A stretch of 64,000 bases of DNA from an uncultured Streptomyces sp. (GTDB lineage Bacteria > Actinomycetota > Actinomycetes > Streptomycetales > Streptomycetaceae): NCBI RefSeq assembly GCF_947488945.1, contig NZ_CANLBS010000010.1:186001-250000 (forward strand). The letters are read 5' to 3'. The notes below the pieces were generated by a model. The model was given only the letters and a program-made list of their open reading frames with translations, searched no databases and was not told where the DNA came from. The position numbers and the translations under genes were made by a program. Below are positions 17,026-26,390 of this stretch, in pieces (position 1 is the stretch's first letter; the number at the start of each line of letters is the position of its first letter).

Positions 17026-18113
17026 GCCGTGCATCACGAACCTTCCTCGCCGCCGCCCTCGTCGCGTGCTCCGCGCCGCTGGCCTTCCCCGCCGTCTCGT
17101 CGGCGGCCCCCACGGGCGCGGCCGCGACCGCGTACTACGTCTCGCCGTCCGGCAGCGACTCCGGCTCCGGCACCTCGGCGGGCTCCCCGTTCGCCACCAT
17201 CCAGAAGGCCGTGGACCTGGCGCCGGCCGGGGCGGTGGTGCACCTGGCGGCCGGCACGTATCTGCAGGACGTGGTGACCGCGCGCGCCGGGGTGACGATC
17301 ACCGGCCCGGCGAACGCCGTGGTGAAGGGGGCGGGCGACTCCCGGATCATCCAGGTGCGGCACGACTCCACGACGCTGAGCGGCTTCACCGTGGACGGTC
17401 GGTTCGCCTCCGCCGACGCCGTGTCGAGCTACCGCCTCAAGCTCATCTATGTCATGAGCACAACTCCCGGTAACGGGGTCGGCGCGCTGCACATCACCGG
17501 GATGACGCTGAAGAACGCCGCCGACGAGTGCCTGCGGCTGCGCTATCTGGTGACCGGCGCGGAGGTGAACGACAACACCATCACCGACTGCGGGGTCGCC
17601 GACTTCAGGTACGGCGGCGGCGGCAAGAACGGCGAGGGGATCTACCTGGGCACCGCCCCCGAGCAGCAGGGCGCCAACGGCGCGCCCGACGCCGCCCCCG
17701 ACGTCAGCCGCAACAACCGCATCCACCACAACACCATCGCCACCCGCGGCAACGAGTGCGTGGACGTGAAGGAGAACGCGACCAACAACTACGTCGAGTA
17801 CAACGACTGCGGCGAGCAGAAGGACTCCAGCTCCGGCGGACTCGACGCGCGCGGAAGCGGCAACATCTTCCGGTACAACACCATCCACGACAACACCGGC
17901 GCGGGCATCCGGCTCGGCGGCGACACCGCCACCGACGGCATCGACACCAGCGTCTACGGCAACACCATCACCGGCAACGCGGGCGGCGGCATCAAGTTCA
18001 TGCGCACCCCGCAGGGCCCGGTCTGCACCAACACCATGAGCGGCAACACCGGTGGCGACGCGGTCGGCACCTACGGCGCCCAGTACGCTCCCACCGGCGC
18101 GTGCCCCCAGTGA
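17022..18113 (+). CDS. Secreted right-handed beta-helix protein, pectate-lyase-like
   Basis: A 363-residue protein with a Sec-type leader (first ~33 residues, AAPTGAA cleavage region). The mature start YYVSPSGSDSGSGTSAGSPFATIQKA is the standard opening of DUF1565/PL9-type parallel beta-helices. It is followed by many turns of the type NxIxxxGxxGIxL (NRIHHNTIATRGNECVDVKE, FRYNTIHDNTGAGIRLGG). Such proteins are lyases or epimerases on acidic polysaccharides, or non-catalytic binders. I see no unambiguous catalytic lysine assignment. It starts in an ATGA overlap and ends in a GTGA overlap. Confidence 0.8.
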   Translation: MSRASRTFLAAALVACSAPLAFPAVSSAAPTGAAATAYYVSPSGSDSGSGTSAGSPFATIQKAVDLAPAGAVVHLAAGTYLQDVVTARAGVTITGPANAVVKGAGDSRIIQVRHDSTTLSGFTVDGRFASADAVSSYRLKLIYVMSTTPGNGVGALHITGMTLKNAADECLRLRYLVTGAEVNDNTITDCGVADFRYGGGGKNGEGIYLGTAPEQQGANGAPDAAPDVSRNNRIHHNTIATRGNECVDVKENATNNYVEYNDCGEQKDSSSGGLDARGSGNIFRYNTIHDNTGAGIRLGGDTATDGIDTSVYGNTITGNAGGGIKFMRTPQGPVCTNTMSGNTGGDAVGTYGAQYAPTGACPQ

Positions 18114-19258
18114 CCGGGCGGGAACCCGCGAGACGGGCGGTGCTGGGCGCCGGGGCCGCGACCGCCGCGGGTGCGACCGCGCTGGCGTTCGCACCGGGCG
18201 CGGCGGCGGCCGGCCGCACCCCGCGCGCCCCCTGGACCACGTCGTGGGCGACGGCGCAGACCGCGCCGACGCCCACCGACCCGGTCGCGTACGCCGGGCT
18301 GACCGACGGGGTGTGCACCTCGGTGGTGCGCCTGTCGGCGGGCGGCCGGGTCCGGCTGCGGTACGCCCACGCGTTCGGCGCGGTCCCGGTGCTGGTGGGC
18401 CCGGTGACGGCCGGCGGGCGGCCGGTGACGTTCGGCGGCGCGCGCCGGGAGTGGCTGGCCGCCGGCGGATCGCTGACCAGCGACCCCGTCGACGGCCTCA
18501 CCGCCGCCGACGGGTCACGGCTCACCGTGGAGACCCGGCTGCCGGGGCCGACCGGCCCGCTCTCCTTCCACCGCAACACCCATGCCTCGCACACCGTGGA
18601 CGGGCGGCGCACCGCCTCGGTGTTCCTGCTGACCGGCGTCGAGACGACGGGCGCGCGCGGCCCGGTGGTCGGGGTGCTCGGCGACTCCGTCAGCGAGGGC
18701 GTCGGCACCCCCGACGACGCCGACCTGCGCTGGCCCGACCAGCTCGCCCGCCGGCTGCCCGGCTCCGCCGTCGCCAACCTCGGCGTCAGCGGCAACCGGC
18801 TGCTGCTGGACGACGCCCGGTTCGGTCCCGGCGGGCAGGCCCGCTTCGACCGGGACGTGCTGTCCCTGCCGGGGCTGCGGACCGTCCTGCTGCAACTGGG
18901 CGTCAACGACCTCCAGCAGCCACCGAGCCAGACCGACCCGGCCCGGCTGCTGGCCGCCTACCGGCAGACCGCGCTGCGGGCCCGGAACGCGGGGCTGCGG
19001 ATCGTGGGCGCCACCATCACCCCGTTCGAGGGGTGGACCCGCTGGACCCCCGCGCTCGAAACGGTCCGGCAGTCGGTCAACGCGGCGCTGCGCACCGGCC
19101 GCGTCTTCGACGCCGTCGCCGACTTCGACCGGGCCCTGCGCGACCCGTCCCGCCCGTCCCGCATCCTGCCCGCGTACGACAGCGGCGACGGTCTGCACCC
19201 CGATCCCTCCGGTCACGCCGCGCTCGCGGCGGCCGTCGACCGCCGACACCTTCTGTGA
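18110..19258 (+). CDS. Secreted SGNH/GDSL hydrolase, probable carbohydrate esterase
   Basis: A 382-residue exported esterase. The leader is twin-arginine-like (ARRAVLGAGAA) with AAAAG at the cleavage region. About 150 residues of beta-rich sequence precede the SGNH domain, whose blocks are all present: GDSVSEGVG with Ser193, GVSGNR around Gly225-Asn229, LQLGVNDL with Asn266, and DGLHPD with Asp360 and His363. The GTG start at 18110 overlaps the preceding stop as GTGA. In this setting it most likely removes acetyl or other ester groups from the polysaccharide outside the cell so that lyases can act. Substrate specificity is not determined. Confidence 0.85.
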   Translation: MTGREPARRAVLGAGAATAAGATALAFAPGAAAAGRTPRAPWTTSWATAQTAPTPTDPVAYAGLTDGVCTSVVRLSAGGRVRLRYAHAFGAVPVLVGPVTAGGRPVTFGGARREWLAAGGSLTSDPVDGLTAADGSRLTVETRLPGPTGPLSFHRNTHASHTVDGRRTASVFLLTGVETTGARGPVVGVLGDSVSEGVGTPDDADLRWPDQLARRLPGSAVANLGVSGNRLLLDDARFGPGGQARFDRDVLSLPGLRTVLLQLGVNDLQQPPSQTDPARLLAAYRQTALRARNAGLRIVGATITPFEGWTRWTPALETVRQSVNAALRTGRVFDAVADFDRALRDPSRPSRILPAYDSGDGLHPDPSGHAALAAAVDRRHLL

Positions 19259-19266
19259 GGGCCCGC

Positions 19267-21660
19267 ATGAAACCGACCACCACCCGCCGCACCGTCCTGG
19301 CCGCCGCGGCGGCCGCCGGCGCGGCCGTCGCCCTGCCGCTCGGCCCGGCCGCGTCCGCACGGGCCGCCGAGGGCGACGCGTCGGCGCTGCGCGTGCGCTG
19401 GCACACCCTGCTCACCGGCGGCCCCGGCCTCGACCTCGCCGACGAGCGGATCGCCGCCGCCGTGGCGCGCGTCGGCCGGGCCGCGACCACCGCCGCGAAG
19501 GGCCTCGACCCCACCGCGACCGACGGGCTGTTCCCCGACCTGACCAGCACCACGCTCTCCAACCACGTCACCACCTCGTTCAAGCGACTGGCGACGACGG
19601 CGACCGCGTGGGCGGTGCCGGGCACGCCGCAGTACGGCGACGCGGCGCTGCGGGACCTGCTGCTGGGCGGCGTCGACTGGATGCTGACGCACCGTTACGG
19701 ACCGGCGCACACCCGGTTCGACAACGACTGGGACTGGGAGATCGGCGCCGCGCTCGCCCTCAACGACACCGCCGTGCTGCTGTACGAGGTGCTGGGCGCC
19801 GAACGGCTCGCCCGGATCACCGAGGCGGTCCACCACTACACGCCCGACCCGAACCTGTGGCGCGCAGACCGGCAGACCGCCACCGGCGCCAACCGGGTCT
19901 GGGTGTCGACGGTGGCCGCCGTCAACGCGGTGCTGCGCGACGACGGCGACGCGCTGGCCGGTGTACGCGACGCGCTCTCGGACGTCGCGGGCGCGGGCGC
20001 CAACAGCGTGCTGGCGTACAACGACACGGGCGCGGCGGCCGAGGGCACCGGGGAGGGCTTCTACTCCGACGGCTCCTTCCTCCAGCACTACAAGCACCCC
20101 TACAGCGGCGGCTACGGCAAGGAGCTGCTGAACAGCCTCTCCCGGCTGCTGAACCTGCTGGCGGGCACCGCATGGACGGTCACCGACCCCGATCTGGACC
20201 ACGTGCGGGGCTGGGTCGACGAGGGGTTCGACCCCCTGATGGTGCGCGGCGACGTGATGGCGTCGGTGTGCGGGCGGGAGATCGCCCGCCCCAGCAAGCA
20301 GGGGCACGTCTCCGCGCAGACGGTGATCGAGGCGGTGCTGCGACTGATCCCGGGCTTCCCCGGCGAGACCGGCGACCGGTTCGCCTCGCTGGTCAAGCAG
20401 TGGATCGCGGAGGACACCTACCGCGACTTCCTGGCCGTGACCGACCTGGCGTCGCTGGTCGCCGCGCAGCGGGTGCTGGCCTCCGCAGTCCCGGCGCGCG
20501 GCCCGCTGCTGACGCACAAGCAGCACCCCCGGATGGACAAGGCCGCGCACCACCGCCCCGCGTTCTCGCTCGGCATCTCGGCGTACTCCAGCCGGATCTA
20601 CAACTACGAGTCGATCCAGAACGAGAACCTGCACGGCTGGCACCTTTCGGACGGCATGGTGCTGCTGTACACCGACGACCTCGGCCACTACAGCGAGGAC
20701 TACTGGCCGACGGTGGACGCGACCCGGCTGCCGGGGACGACGGTGCTGGCCGGCGTCCCCGCCGACGCGGCCGGGCAGCGGACCACCAGCACGGCGGACT
20801 GGGCGGGCGGCACCGTGCTGGCGGGCACCACGCTCGGCGCGTACGGCATGGAGCTGCGGGCCTACGGGAGTTCGCTGCGGGCGCTGAAGAGCTGGTTCTG
20901 CCTGGACGACGTGATCGCGTACGTCGGCTCGGGCATCTCCGCCGGCGCGGGCGTCGCCGAGACGGTGCTGGAGAACCGCAAGCCGGCCGATCCGGCGGCC
21001 CCGCTCCTGATCGACGGGATCGCCGCCCCCACCGCCCCCGGCTGGGAGGAGTCGTTGCCGGGGGTGTGCTGGGCGCACCTGGCCGGCACCGGCGGCTGGG
21101 TCTTCCCCGGCGGCACGGACCTGCGCGCGCTGCGCGAGGAGCGGACCGCGACCTGGCGGGAGATCAATCTGAAGTACGGCACCGACACCCCCGTCACCCG
21201 GACGTACCTGACGCTGTGGCAGGACCACGGCGAAGCTCCGGACGGGGCCGGGTACTTCTACCTCCAGGCGCCCGCCGCGTCCGCCGCCCGCACCCGGCAG
21301 CTGGCCGCCGCGCCGCCGCTCGCACTCGTCGAGGGATCCACCGCCGTGCACGCGGTGCGGCGGCTCTCCGACGGGCTGCTGGCCGCCAATTTCTGGGCGG
21401 CGGGCACCGCCCAGGAGCTGACCGCCGACGGACCGGCCTCGGTGCTGGTGCGCCCCGACGGCCGCACCGTGAAGATCGCGCTCTCGGACCCGACCCAGAC
21501 CCGCGCCTCGGTGACGGTCGAGCTGACCGGCCCCGCCCGGACCGTGCTCTCGGCCGACCCCGGCGTCCGCGTGACCCCTACGGCGACGGGCGCCCGGATC
21601 ACCGCCGACACCGCCCGACTGCACGGCGCCACCCTCGACCTCACCCTGAACCGGAGCTAG
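19267..21660 (+). CDS. Secreted polysaccharide lyase family 8 enzyme (hyaluronate/chondroitin/xanthan-lyase type)
   Basis: A 797-residue lyase with a twin-arginine-type leader (TTRRTVLAAAAAAG). The alpha-toroid contains NDWDWEIGAAL and the catalytic set expected for PL8: Asn209 in TGANRVW, His274 in SDGSFLQH and Tyr283 in GGYG. The His-Tyr spacing of nine matches characterised PL8 lyases. The central beta-sandwich has ENLHGWHLSDGM, YTDD and DYWPTVD...LPGTT, also family hallmarks. PL8 enzymes cut uronic-acid linkages by beta-elimination in hyaluronan, chondroitin or side-chain-trimmed xanthan. Which of these applies is unknown. GAGG precedes the ATG by 8 nt. Confidence 0.9.
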   Translation: MKPTTTRRTVLAAAAAAGAAVALPLGPAASARAAEGDASALRVRWHTLLTGGPGLDLADERIAAAVARVGRAATTAAKGLDPTATDGLFPDLTSTTLSNHVTTSFKRLATTATAWAVPGTPQYGDAALRDLLLGGVDWMLTHRYGPAHTRFDNDWDWEIGAALALNDTAVLLYEVLGAERLARITEAVHHYTPDPNLWRADRQTATGANRVWVSTVAAVNAVLRDDGDALAGVRDALSDVAGAGANSVLAYNDTGAAAEGTGEGFYSDGSFLQHYKHPYSGGYGKELLNSLSRLLNLLAGTAWTVTDPDLDHVRGWVDEGFDPLMVRGDVMASVCGREIARPSKQGHVSAQTVIEAVLRLIPGFPGETGDRFASLVKQWIAEDTYRDFLAVTDLASLVAAQRVLASAVPARGPLLTHKQHPRMDKAAHHRPAFSLGISAYSSRIYNYESIQNENLHGWHLSDGMVLLYTDDLGHYSEDYWPTVDATRLPGTTVLAGVPADAAGQRTTSTADWAGGTVLAGTTLGAYGMELRAYGSSLRALKSWFCLDDVIAYVGSGISAGAGVAETVLENRKPADPAAPLLIDGIAAPTAPGWEESLPGVCWAHLAGTGGWVFPGGTDLRALREERTATWREINLKYGTDTPVTRTYLTLWQDHGEAPDGAGYFYLQAPAASAARTRQLAAAPPLALVEGSTAVHAVRRLSDGLLAANFWAAGTAQELTADGPASVLVRPDGRTVKIALSDPTQTRASVTVELTGPARTVLSADPGVRVTPTATGARITADTARLHGATLDLTLNRS

Positions 21661-21664
21661 AACC

Positions 21665-22639
21665 TTGCTGTTCGACATGCCGCTGGACCGACTGCGCGAG
21701 TACCGTCCCGAGCCGGAGGAACCGGCCGACTTCGACGCCTTCTGGGAGAAGACCCTCACCGAGACCGCCCGCCACGACCTGGACGCGGAGTTCGTCCCGT
21801 ACGACGCCGGATTCGCCACCGTCGAGGTGTTCGACGTGACGTTCCGGGGGTGGGGCGGCCAGCCGGTGAAGGCGTGGCTGCTGCTGCCGAAGGTCCGGCA
21901 GGGGCCGCTGCCGGCCGTGGTGCAGTACATCGGGTACAACGGCGGCCGGGGCATCCCGTACGCCTGGCTGACCTGGAGCGCGCTCGGCTACGCGCATCTG
22001 GTGATGGACAACCGGGGGCAGGGCGGCGGCGGGAAGCACACCGCGGACACCCCCGACATCGGGCCCGACGGGCACGGCTCCTCCTCCCCCGGTTTCCTCA
22101 CCCGGGGCATCGAGGACCCGCACCGCCACTACTACCGGCGGCTGATCACCGACGCGGTGCGGGCGGTCGACGCGGCCAAGGCGCACGAGGCGGTGGACGC
22201 GGACCGGGTCGCGGTCCTCGGCGGCAGCCAGGGCGGCGGCCTGGTGCTCGCGGTCGCCGGGCTGCGCGACGACCTGGTGGCGGCCGTCGCCGACGTGCCG
22301 TTCCTCTGCCACTACCGGCGCGCCTCGCAGATCACCGACGCCGGACCGTACGCGGAGATCGCCCGCTGGCTGTCCGGGCACCGCTTCCGGGTCGAGGAGG
22401 CGATGGAGACGCTGTCGTACTTCGACGGCGTCAACTTCGCCGCGCGGGCGACCGCTCCGGCGTGGTTCTCGGTGGGGCTGATGGACAAGATCTGCCCGTC
22501 CTCCACGGTCTTCGCCGCGTACCACCGCTACGCGGGCCCGGCCCGCATCGAGGTGTTCCCGTACAACGGCCACGAGGGCGGCGCGGAGTACGACCTGCCG
22601 CGCAAACTGACGGCACTGCGCGGCGAGTTCGGGCAGTAG
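21665..22639 (+). CDS. Acetyl xylan esterase/cephalosporin-C deacetylase-family enzyme
   Basis: A 324-residue cytosolic alpha/beta hydrolase of the AXE1 (CE7) family. Signs are the N-terminus LFDMPLDRLREYRP, the RGQGGG loop (117-122) and a complete triad: Ser188 in GGSQGGG, Asp274 in GLMDKICPP-like context and His303 in NGHEGG. TTG at 21665 is preferred because GGAG lies 8 nt upstream and the family N-terminus starts there; ATG at 21677 is the alternative. CE7 enzymes remove acetyl groups from short imported oligosaccharides, which suits the end of this operon. It converges on the kinase gene. Confidence 0.85.
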   Translation: MLFDMPLDRLREYRPEPEEPADFDAFWEKTLTETARHDLDAEFVPYDAGFATVEVFDVTFRGWGGQPVKAWLLLPKVRQGPLPAVVQYIGYNGGRGIPYAWLTWSALGYAHLVMDNRGQGGGGKHTADTPDIGPDGHGSSSPGFLTRGIEDPHRHYYRRLITDAVRAVDAAKAHEAVDADRVAVLGGSQGGGLVLAVAGLRDDLVAAVADVPFLCHYRRASQITDAGPYAEIARWLSGHRFRVEEAMETLSYFDGVNFAARATAPAWFSVGLMDKICPSSTVFAAYHRYAGPARIEVFPYNGHEGGAEYDLPRKLTALRGEFGQ

Positions 22640-22749
22640 CGGGAGGGGACCCCGGCCCGGTGCCGCCCCTGGGGCGCGGTGGCCGGGGACCCCGCCGGCC
22701 CCCGCGCCGCGGGGCGCGCACCCCTCCCACCGGCCCGGCGGACCGGCCG

Positions 22750-24708
22750 TCAGGCCCCCGGCGGGGCGGTGTCGATGTGCTGCAGGCAGCGGGCCTCGTC
22801 CTGACGGGCGGCCAGCGTGTCGGGGTGGCCGGGGCCGAGGAGCCGGGTCAGGGAGTCGGCGAGGGCGCGGTGCACCGTGAGCGCCTCGGCCCAGCGGCCG
22901 AGCCAGCCGAGGCCCACCGCGATCTCCCGGCGGCTGACCAGCGTGTCGGGATGGTCGGGTCCGAGCGCCCGTTCCCGGGCGGCGCACACCTCGCGCGACT
23001 CGGCGAGCGCCTCCGGCCAGTGCCCGAGCCTGCCGAGGTTGACGCAGAGGCCGTGGCGGGCCCGCAGCGTCTCGGGGTGCTCGGCCCCCTCGGCCGCCGT
23101 CCGGTCCCGGACGAGGGCGCGGTACACCTCCAGCGCCTGGACGCTCCGCCCGAGCCGGCCCAGGCAGATGCCGGTCTCGTAGCGGGCGGACAGGGCGTCC
23201 GGGTGGGTGGCGCCGAGGATCCGGGCACGGTCGTCGGCCACCTGCCCGTACACGCGCAGCGCCTCCGTCCACCGGCCCAGCAGCCCGGCGGTGTACGCCA
23301 CCTCGTGCAGGGTGGCGAGGGTGTCGGGGTGGGCGGGGCCGAGCACCCTGGCCCGGTCGTCGGCCACCGCGCGGCCGGTCCGGTGGGCCTCCTCGGCCCG
23401 TCCCAGCCGCCCGAGACAGACCGCCAAGTGGTGGCGGCAGGCCAGCACGTCGGGGTGGTCGGCGCCCAGGGCCCGTTCGCGGGCCGCGGCGGCCCGGCCG
23501 AACGCCCGCAGCGCCTCCTCGGCCCGTCCGGCCCGCAGCAGGGCCAGCCCGTCGGCGAAGCCGTCGTCGGGTGCGGCGGCAGGGGCCCCGGTGGTCCAGG
23601 CCCCGGTGAGGGCGGCGACGGCTTCGGTGCCGGCGGGAAGCCCGCGGTGCGGTCCGCGGGCGCGGTGGCCCGAGGTCACCCGCCGCATCCAGGCGGGTGG
23701 TTCGCCGGCGGTCGCGGGGGCGTGCGCCGCCGCGTCGCGGCCCGCGGGCTCCGACCGGATCTGCTCGGAACGGGCCGGCGCGTCCGGTGCACCCACCGCG
23801 TGCACGCGCGGCGGGGGGAGCGGTTGCCCGCCGGTGCGGCCGAGCGCGATGCGGCGGCGCAGTTCGGCGGCGTCCACAGGGCGTTCGGCGGGCGCCTTGG
23901 CGAGCAGGTCCAGCACCACGCGCTCGAAGAATCCGGGCAGTTCCGGGCGGTGGGCGCGCGGCGGCTCGGGCGCGGTGTCCCGGTGGCTGACCAGGATGGA
24001 CCAGGGGTCGTCCAGGTCGAACGGCGGCGCCCCGGTGGCGATCTCGTACAGCACGCAGCCCAGCGAGTACAGGTCGGTGCGGTGGTCGACCTCGCCGCCG
24101 CCGCCGATCTGCTCCGGCGACATGTAGTGCGGGGTGCCCATCGCGATGCCGGTGCCGGTGAGTTGGGACGTGAACCCGATGTCGTGGGCGAGGCGGGCGA
24201 TCCCGAAGTCGCAGATCTTCACCGTGCCGTCGGTCAGCCGCATGATGTTGGCGGGCTTGAGGTCACGGTGCACGATGCCCTGCTGGTGGGTGTAGCGCAG
24301 GGCGTCGGCGAGCTGGTCGGCGATCTCGACCACGTCGTCGACGTCGAGCGGGCTCTGGGCCGTTGCCCCGCCGGCCCGGCGGGCGGCGTCCTCCATGAGC
24401 TGGCTGAGGTTGCGGCCGTCGAGGAGTTCCATCACGAGGTAGAGGACGCCGTCGTGTTCGCCGAAGTCGTGGACGACGGTGACGCCCCGGTGCTGGAGCG
24501 CGGCGGCCACCCGTGCCTCGCGGCGGAAGCGTTCGCGCAGGATGCGGGTGAACGACGGGTCCTTCTCCGGGCCCATGGGCTTCAGGCACTTGACGGCGAC
24601 GTGCCGTCCGAGCGCCGCGTCCCGGGCTCGCCAGACCTCGCCCATGCCGCCGCGTCCGATGAGGGTGAGCAGCTCGTACCGGCCCTGGATCAGCCTGGTG
24701 TCCGCCAT
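22750..24708 (-). CDS. Soluble Ser/Thr protein kinase with C-terminal tetratricopeptide repeats
   Basis: A 652-residue Hanks-type kinase. The glycine loop is GRGGMGEVW (18-26) with catalytic Lys40, then HRDLKPANI (147-155), DFG (167-169) and the activation-segment GTPHYMSPEQ. After a proline/alanine linker (about 290-390), six or so repeats built on RxLGxxHPDTLxxRxxxAxxLGxLGRWxEAL fill the C-terminus. There is no membrane segment, unlike PknB-type kinases with PASTA domains, so it works in the cytosol with the repeats presumably binding a partner or substrate. Its first residues MADTRLIQGRYELL are normal for the class. The partner is not evident from neighbours. Confidence 0.9.
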   Translation of the reverse strand: MADTRLIQGRYELLTLIGRGGMGEVWRARDAALGRHVAVKCLKPMGPEKDPSFTRILRERFRREARVAAALQHRGVTVVHDFGEHDGVLYLVMELLDGRNLSQLMEDAARRAGGATAQSPLDVDDVVEIADQLADALRYTHQQGIVHRDLKPANIMRLTDGTVKICDFGIARLAHDIGFTSQLTGTGIAMGTPHYMSPEQIGGGGEVDHRTDLYSLGCVLYEIATGAPPFDLDDPWSILVSHRDTAPEPPRAHRPELPGFFERVVLDLLAKAPAERPVDAAELRRRIALGRTGGQPLPPPRVHAVGAPDAPARSEQIRSEPAGRDAAAHAPATAGEPPAWMRRVTSGHRARGPHRGLPAGTEAVAALTGAWTTGAPAAAPDDGFADGLALLRAGRAEEALRAFGRAAAARERALGADHPDVLACRHHLAVCLGRLGRAEEAHRTGRAVADDRARVLGPAHPDTLATLHEVAYTAGLLGRWTEALRVYGQVADDRARILGATHPDALSARYETGICLGRLGRSVQALEVYRALVRDRTAAEGAEHPETLRARHGLCVNLGRLGHWPEALAESREVCAARERALGPDHPDTLVSRREIAVGLGWLGRWAEALTVHRALADSLTRLLGPGHPDTLAARQDEARCLQHIDTAPPGA

Positions 24709-24830
24709 CGCCCGCCGCCCCCGTCGCTCCGCCTGCCCCGGCCCTTACAGTATGGCGGTCCGGTGCCGGGGGGTACGGAGGAAGCGACGCGGACCGCGGC
24801 CGCCGTTGCGGGCGGGCGCGGGCCGGCCGG

Positions 24831-26000
24831 TCAGCGCTTGACCGCGCGCAGCACCACGAACTTGGGGTCGCCGGCGACGGTGGTGCAGTTGCCGAAGATC
24901 CGCCGGAGCTGGGTGTGGTAGCCGAGGTGGCGGTTGCCGACCACCCACAGTTCGCCGCCCTGCCGCAGCGCGGCGCGCGCGCCGACGAACATGGTGCGGG
25001 CAGTCGCGTCGGTGGTGGCCTGGTGGGAGTGGAAGGGCGGGTTGTTCAGCACGAGGTCCGCGCTGCCCGGTCCGGCGTCCGCGAGGCCGTCACCGACGGT
25101 GAACTCCGCGCCGGCGCCGGGCTTTCCGTTGGCCCGCCAGGTCTCCTCCGCGGAGGCGACGGCCTGGTACGACTCGTCGAGGAAGGTGACGGTGGCCTCG
25201 GGGTTGGCGAGCGCCGCGGCGAGTCCGAGGACTCCGTTGCCGCAGCCGAGGTCGACGACCCGGTCGGGGCCGGTGCGGGCGGGCAGGTGCTTCAGGAAGA
25301 AGCGCGTGCCGAGGTCGAGCCGTTCGGCGCAGAAGATCCCCGCGTGGTTGACGACCGTGTGCCCGGCGGTGACGCCGACGTCGTCGGGCAGCTCGTACCG
25401 CAACGGCCAGGGGCTGGGCGTCCGGGACGCGGCCGGGGCCGGCGTGGCGAAGATCAGCCGGGCCTTCTTCACCGCGCGGGAGGTGCGGGTGGGACCGACG
25501 AGGCGTTCGAAGAGCTTGAGGGTGGAGGTGTGGACCTCCTTGACCATCCCGGTCCCGATGACGACGCTGTCCTCGTGCAGGGCGGGGGCCAGCCGGTGCA
25601 GCTGGTCCTCCAGGAGCGAGAGGCTCTTGGGGATCCGGACGAGCAGCACGTCGATCCGGCCGGGCGGGGTGTCGCGCGTCGTCAGCAGCCGTACCGAGGA
25701 GGGGTCGACGTCGTTGCGCGCGAGGTTGGCCCCGGTGGCGAGGCGCGCGAGGTGGGAGTCGGCGATCTGCACGAGGTCGTGGCCGCCGGCGAGTGCCGTG
25801 GTCAGCGCGCCCCATCGGTCGCCGACCACCGCCACGGTGCCGGACAGGTCGACGGGATCGGCGGGCGCGCCGTCCTCGAACCCCTCCAGGCGTCGCAGCA
25901 GGTATTCGTCGGCGGCATCCCACGCCCGGAACGGGTCGCGCGGGTGCTCGGGGAATCGGGTGAGGTCGAACCCACCTCGTGACGTCGTCAAACGGTTCAT
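24831..26000 (-). CDS. RlmG-like class I methyltransferase (23S rRNA guanine-N2 type)
   Basis: A 389-residue SAM-dependent methyltransferase with the two-domain layout of RlmG/RsmC. The N-terminal half is a degenerate methyltransferase-like domain (VAVVGDRWGALTTAL). The catalytic half has the SAM motif VVDLGCGNG (248-256) and the base-flipping motif NPPF (320-323). The length matches RlmG, which methylates G1835 of 23S rRNA in E. coli. Assignment to that exact nucleotide in this organism is inference. Transcribed toward the kinase gene, with about 120 nt between them. Confidence 0.85.
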   Translation of the reverse strand: MNRLTTSRGGFDLTRFPEHPRDPFRAWDAADEYLLRRLEGFEDGAPADPVDLSGTVAVVGDRWGALTTALAGGHDLVQIADSHLARLATGANLARNDVDPSSVRLLTTRDTPPGRIDVLLVRIPKSLSLLEDQLHRLAPALHEDSVVIGTGMVKEVHTSTLKLFERLVGPTRTSRAVKKARLIFATPAPAASRTPSPWPLRYELPDDVGVTAGHTVVNHAGIFCAERLDLGTRFFLKHLPARTGPDRVVDLGCGNGVLGLAAALANPEATVTFLDESYQAVASAEETWRANGKPGAGAEFTVGDGLADAGPGSADLVLNNPPFHSHQATTDATARTMFVGARAALRQGGELWVVGNRHLGYHTQLRRIFGNCTTVAGDPKFVVLRAVKR

Positions 26001-26186
26001 CGTGCTCTCAGGCTAACCGAGTGGCGGGGCCGCCTCGCACCGTTCCCGGCCGCCGACCTGCGGGCACGGCGCGGCACCCGGATCCGCCGTCGCTCGGCCA
26101 GGGCCCGGTGGCCGGTGCGCACCGCGCTCGGGCGAGGGGTGGCACCGGTCGCTGAAGGCCCGTCGTGACCGCCGGCACGGGAGGGT

Positions 26187-26390
26187 TCAGGGCAGCCGCT
26201 TGTCCAGGGCCGAGCGGCCTTCCGCCTCGATCGTGCGGCGGGCCCATTCGAGATTCTCGGGGGTCATGTCGCGGCCGGAGGCGAGCACCAGATCCTCCGG
26301 GCTGGGATCGTCGCTCGATCCGGTGTGCAGCAGGTGGTCCGGGGTGACCGGTTCCTGCGCGGCGGACGCGGATGCGGGGTCCTGGCTCAT
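26187..26390 (-). CDS. Small conserved hypothetical protein (67 residues)
   Basis: A short acidic protein ending NLEWARRTIEAEGRSALDKRLP, a tail I recognise as a recurrent streptomycete small protein of unknown role. ATG at 26390 has a near-perfect AGAGGAG site seven bases upstream; the frame could start at 26420 but without such a site. No membrane segment or metal motif. The N-terminal 40 residues look disordered, the last 25 helical. Confidence 0.65.
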   Translation of the reverse strand: MSQDPASASAAQEPVTPDHLLHTGSSDDPSPEDLVLASGRDMTPENLEWARRTIEAEGRSALDKRLP

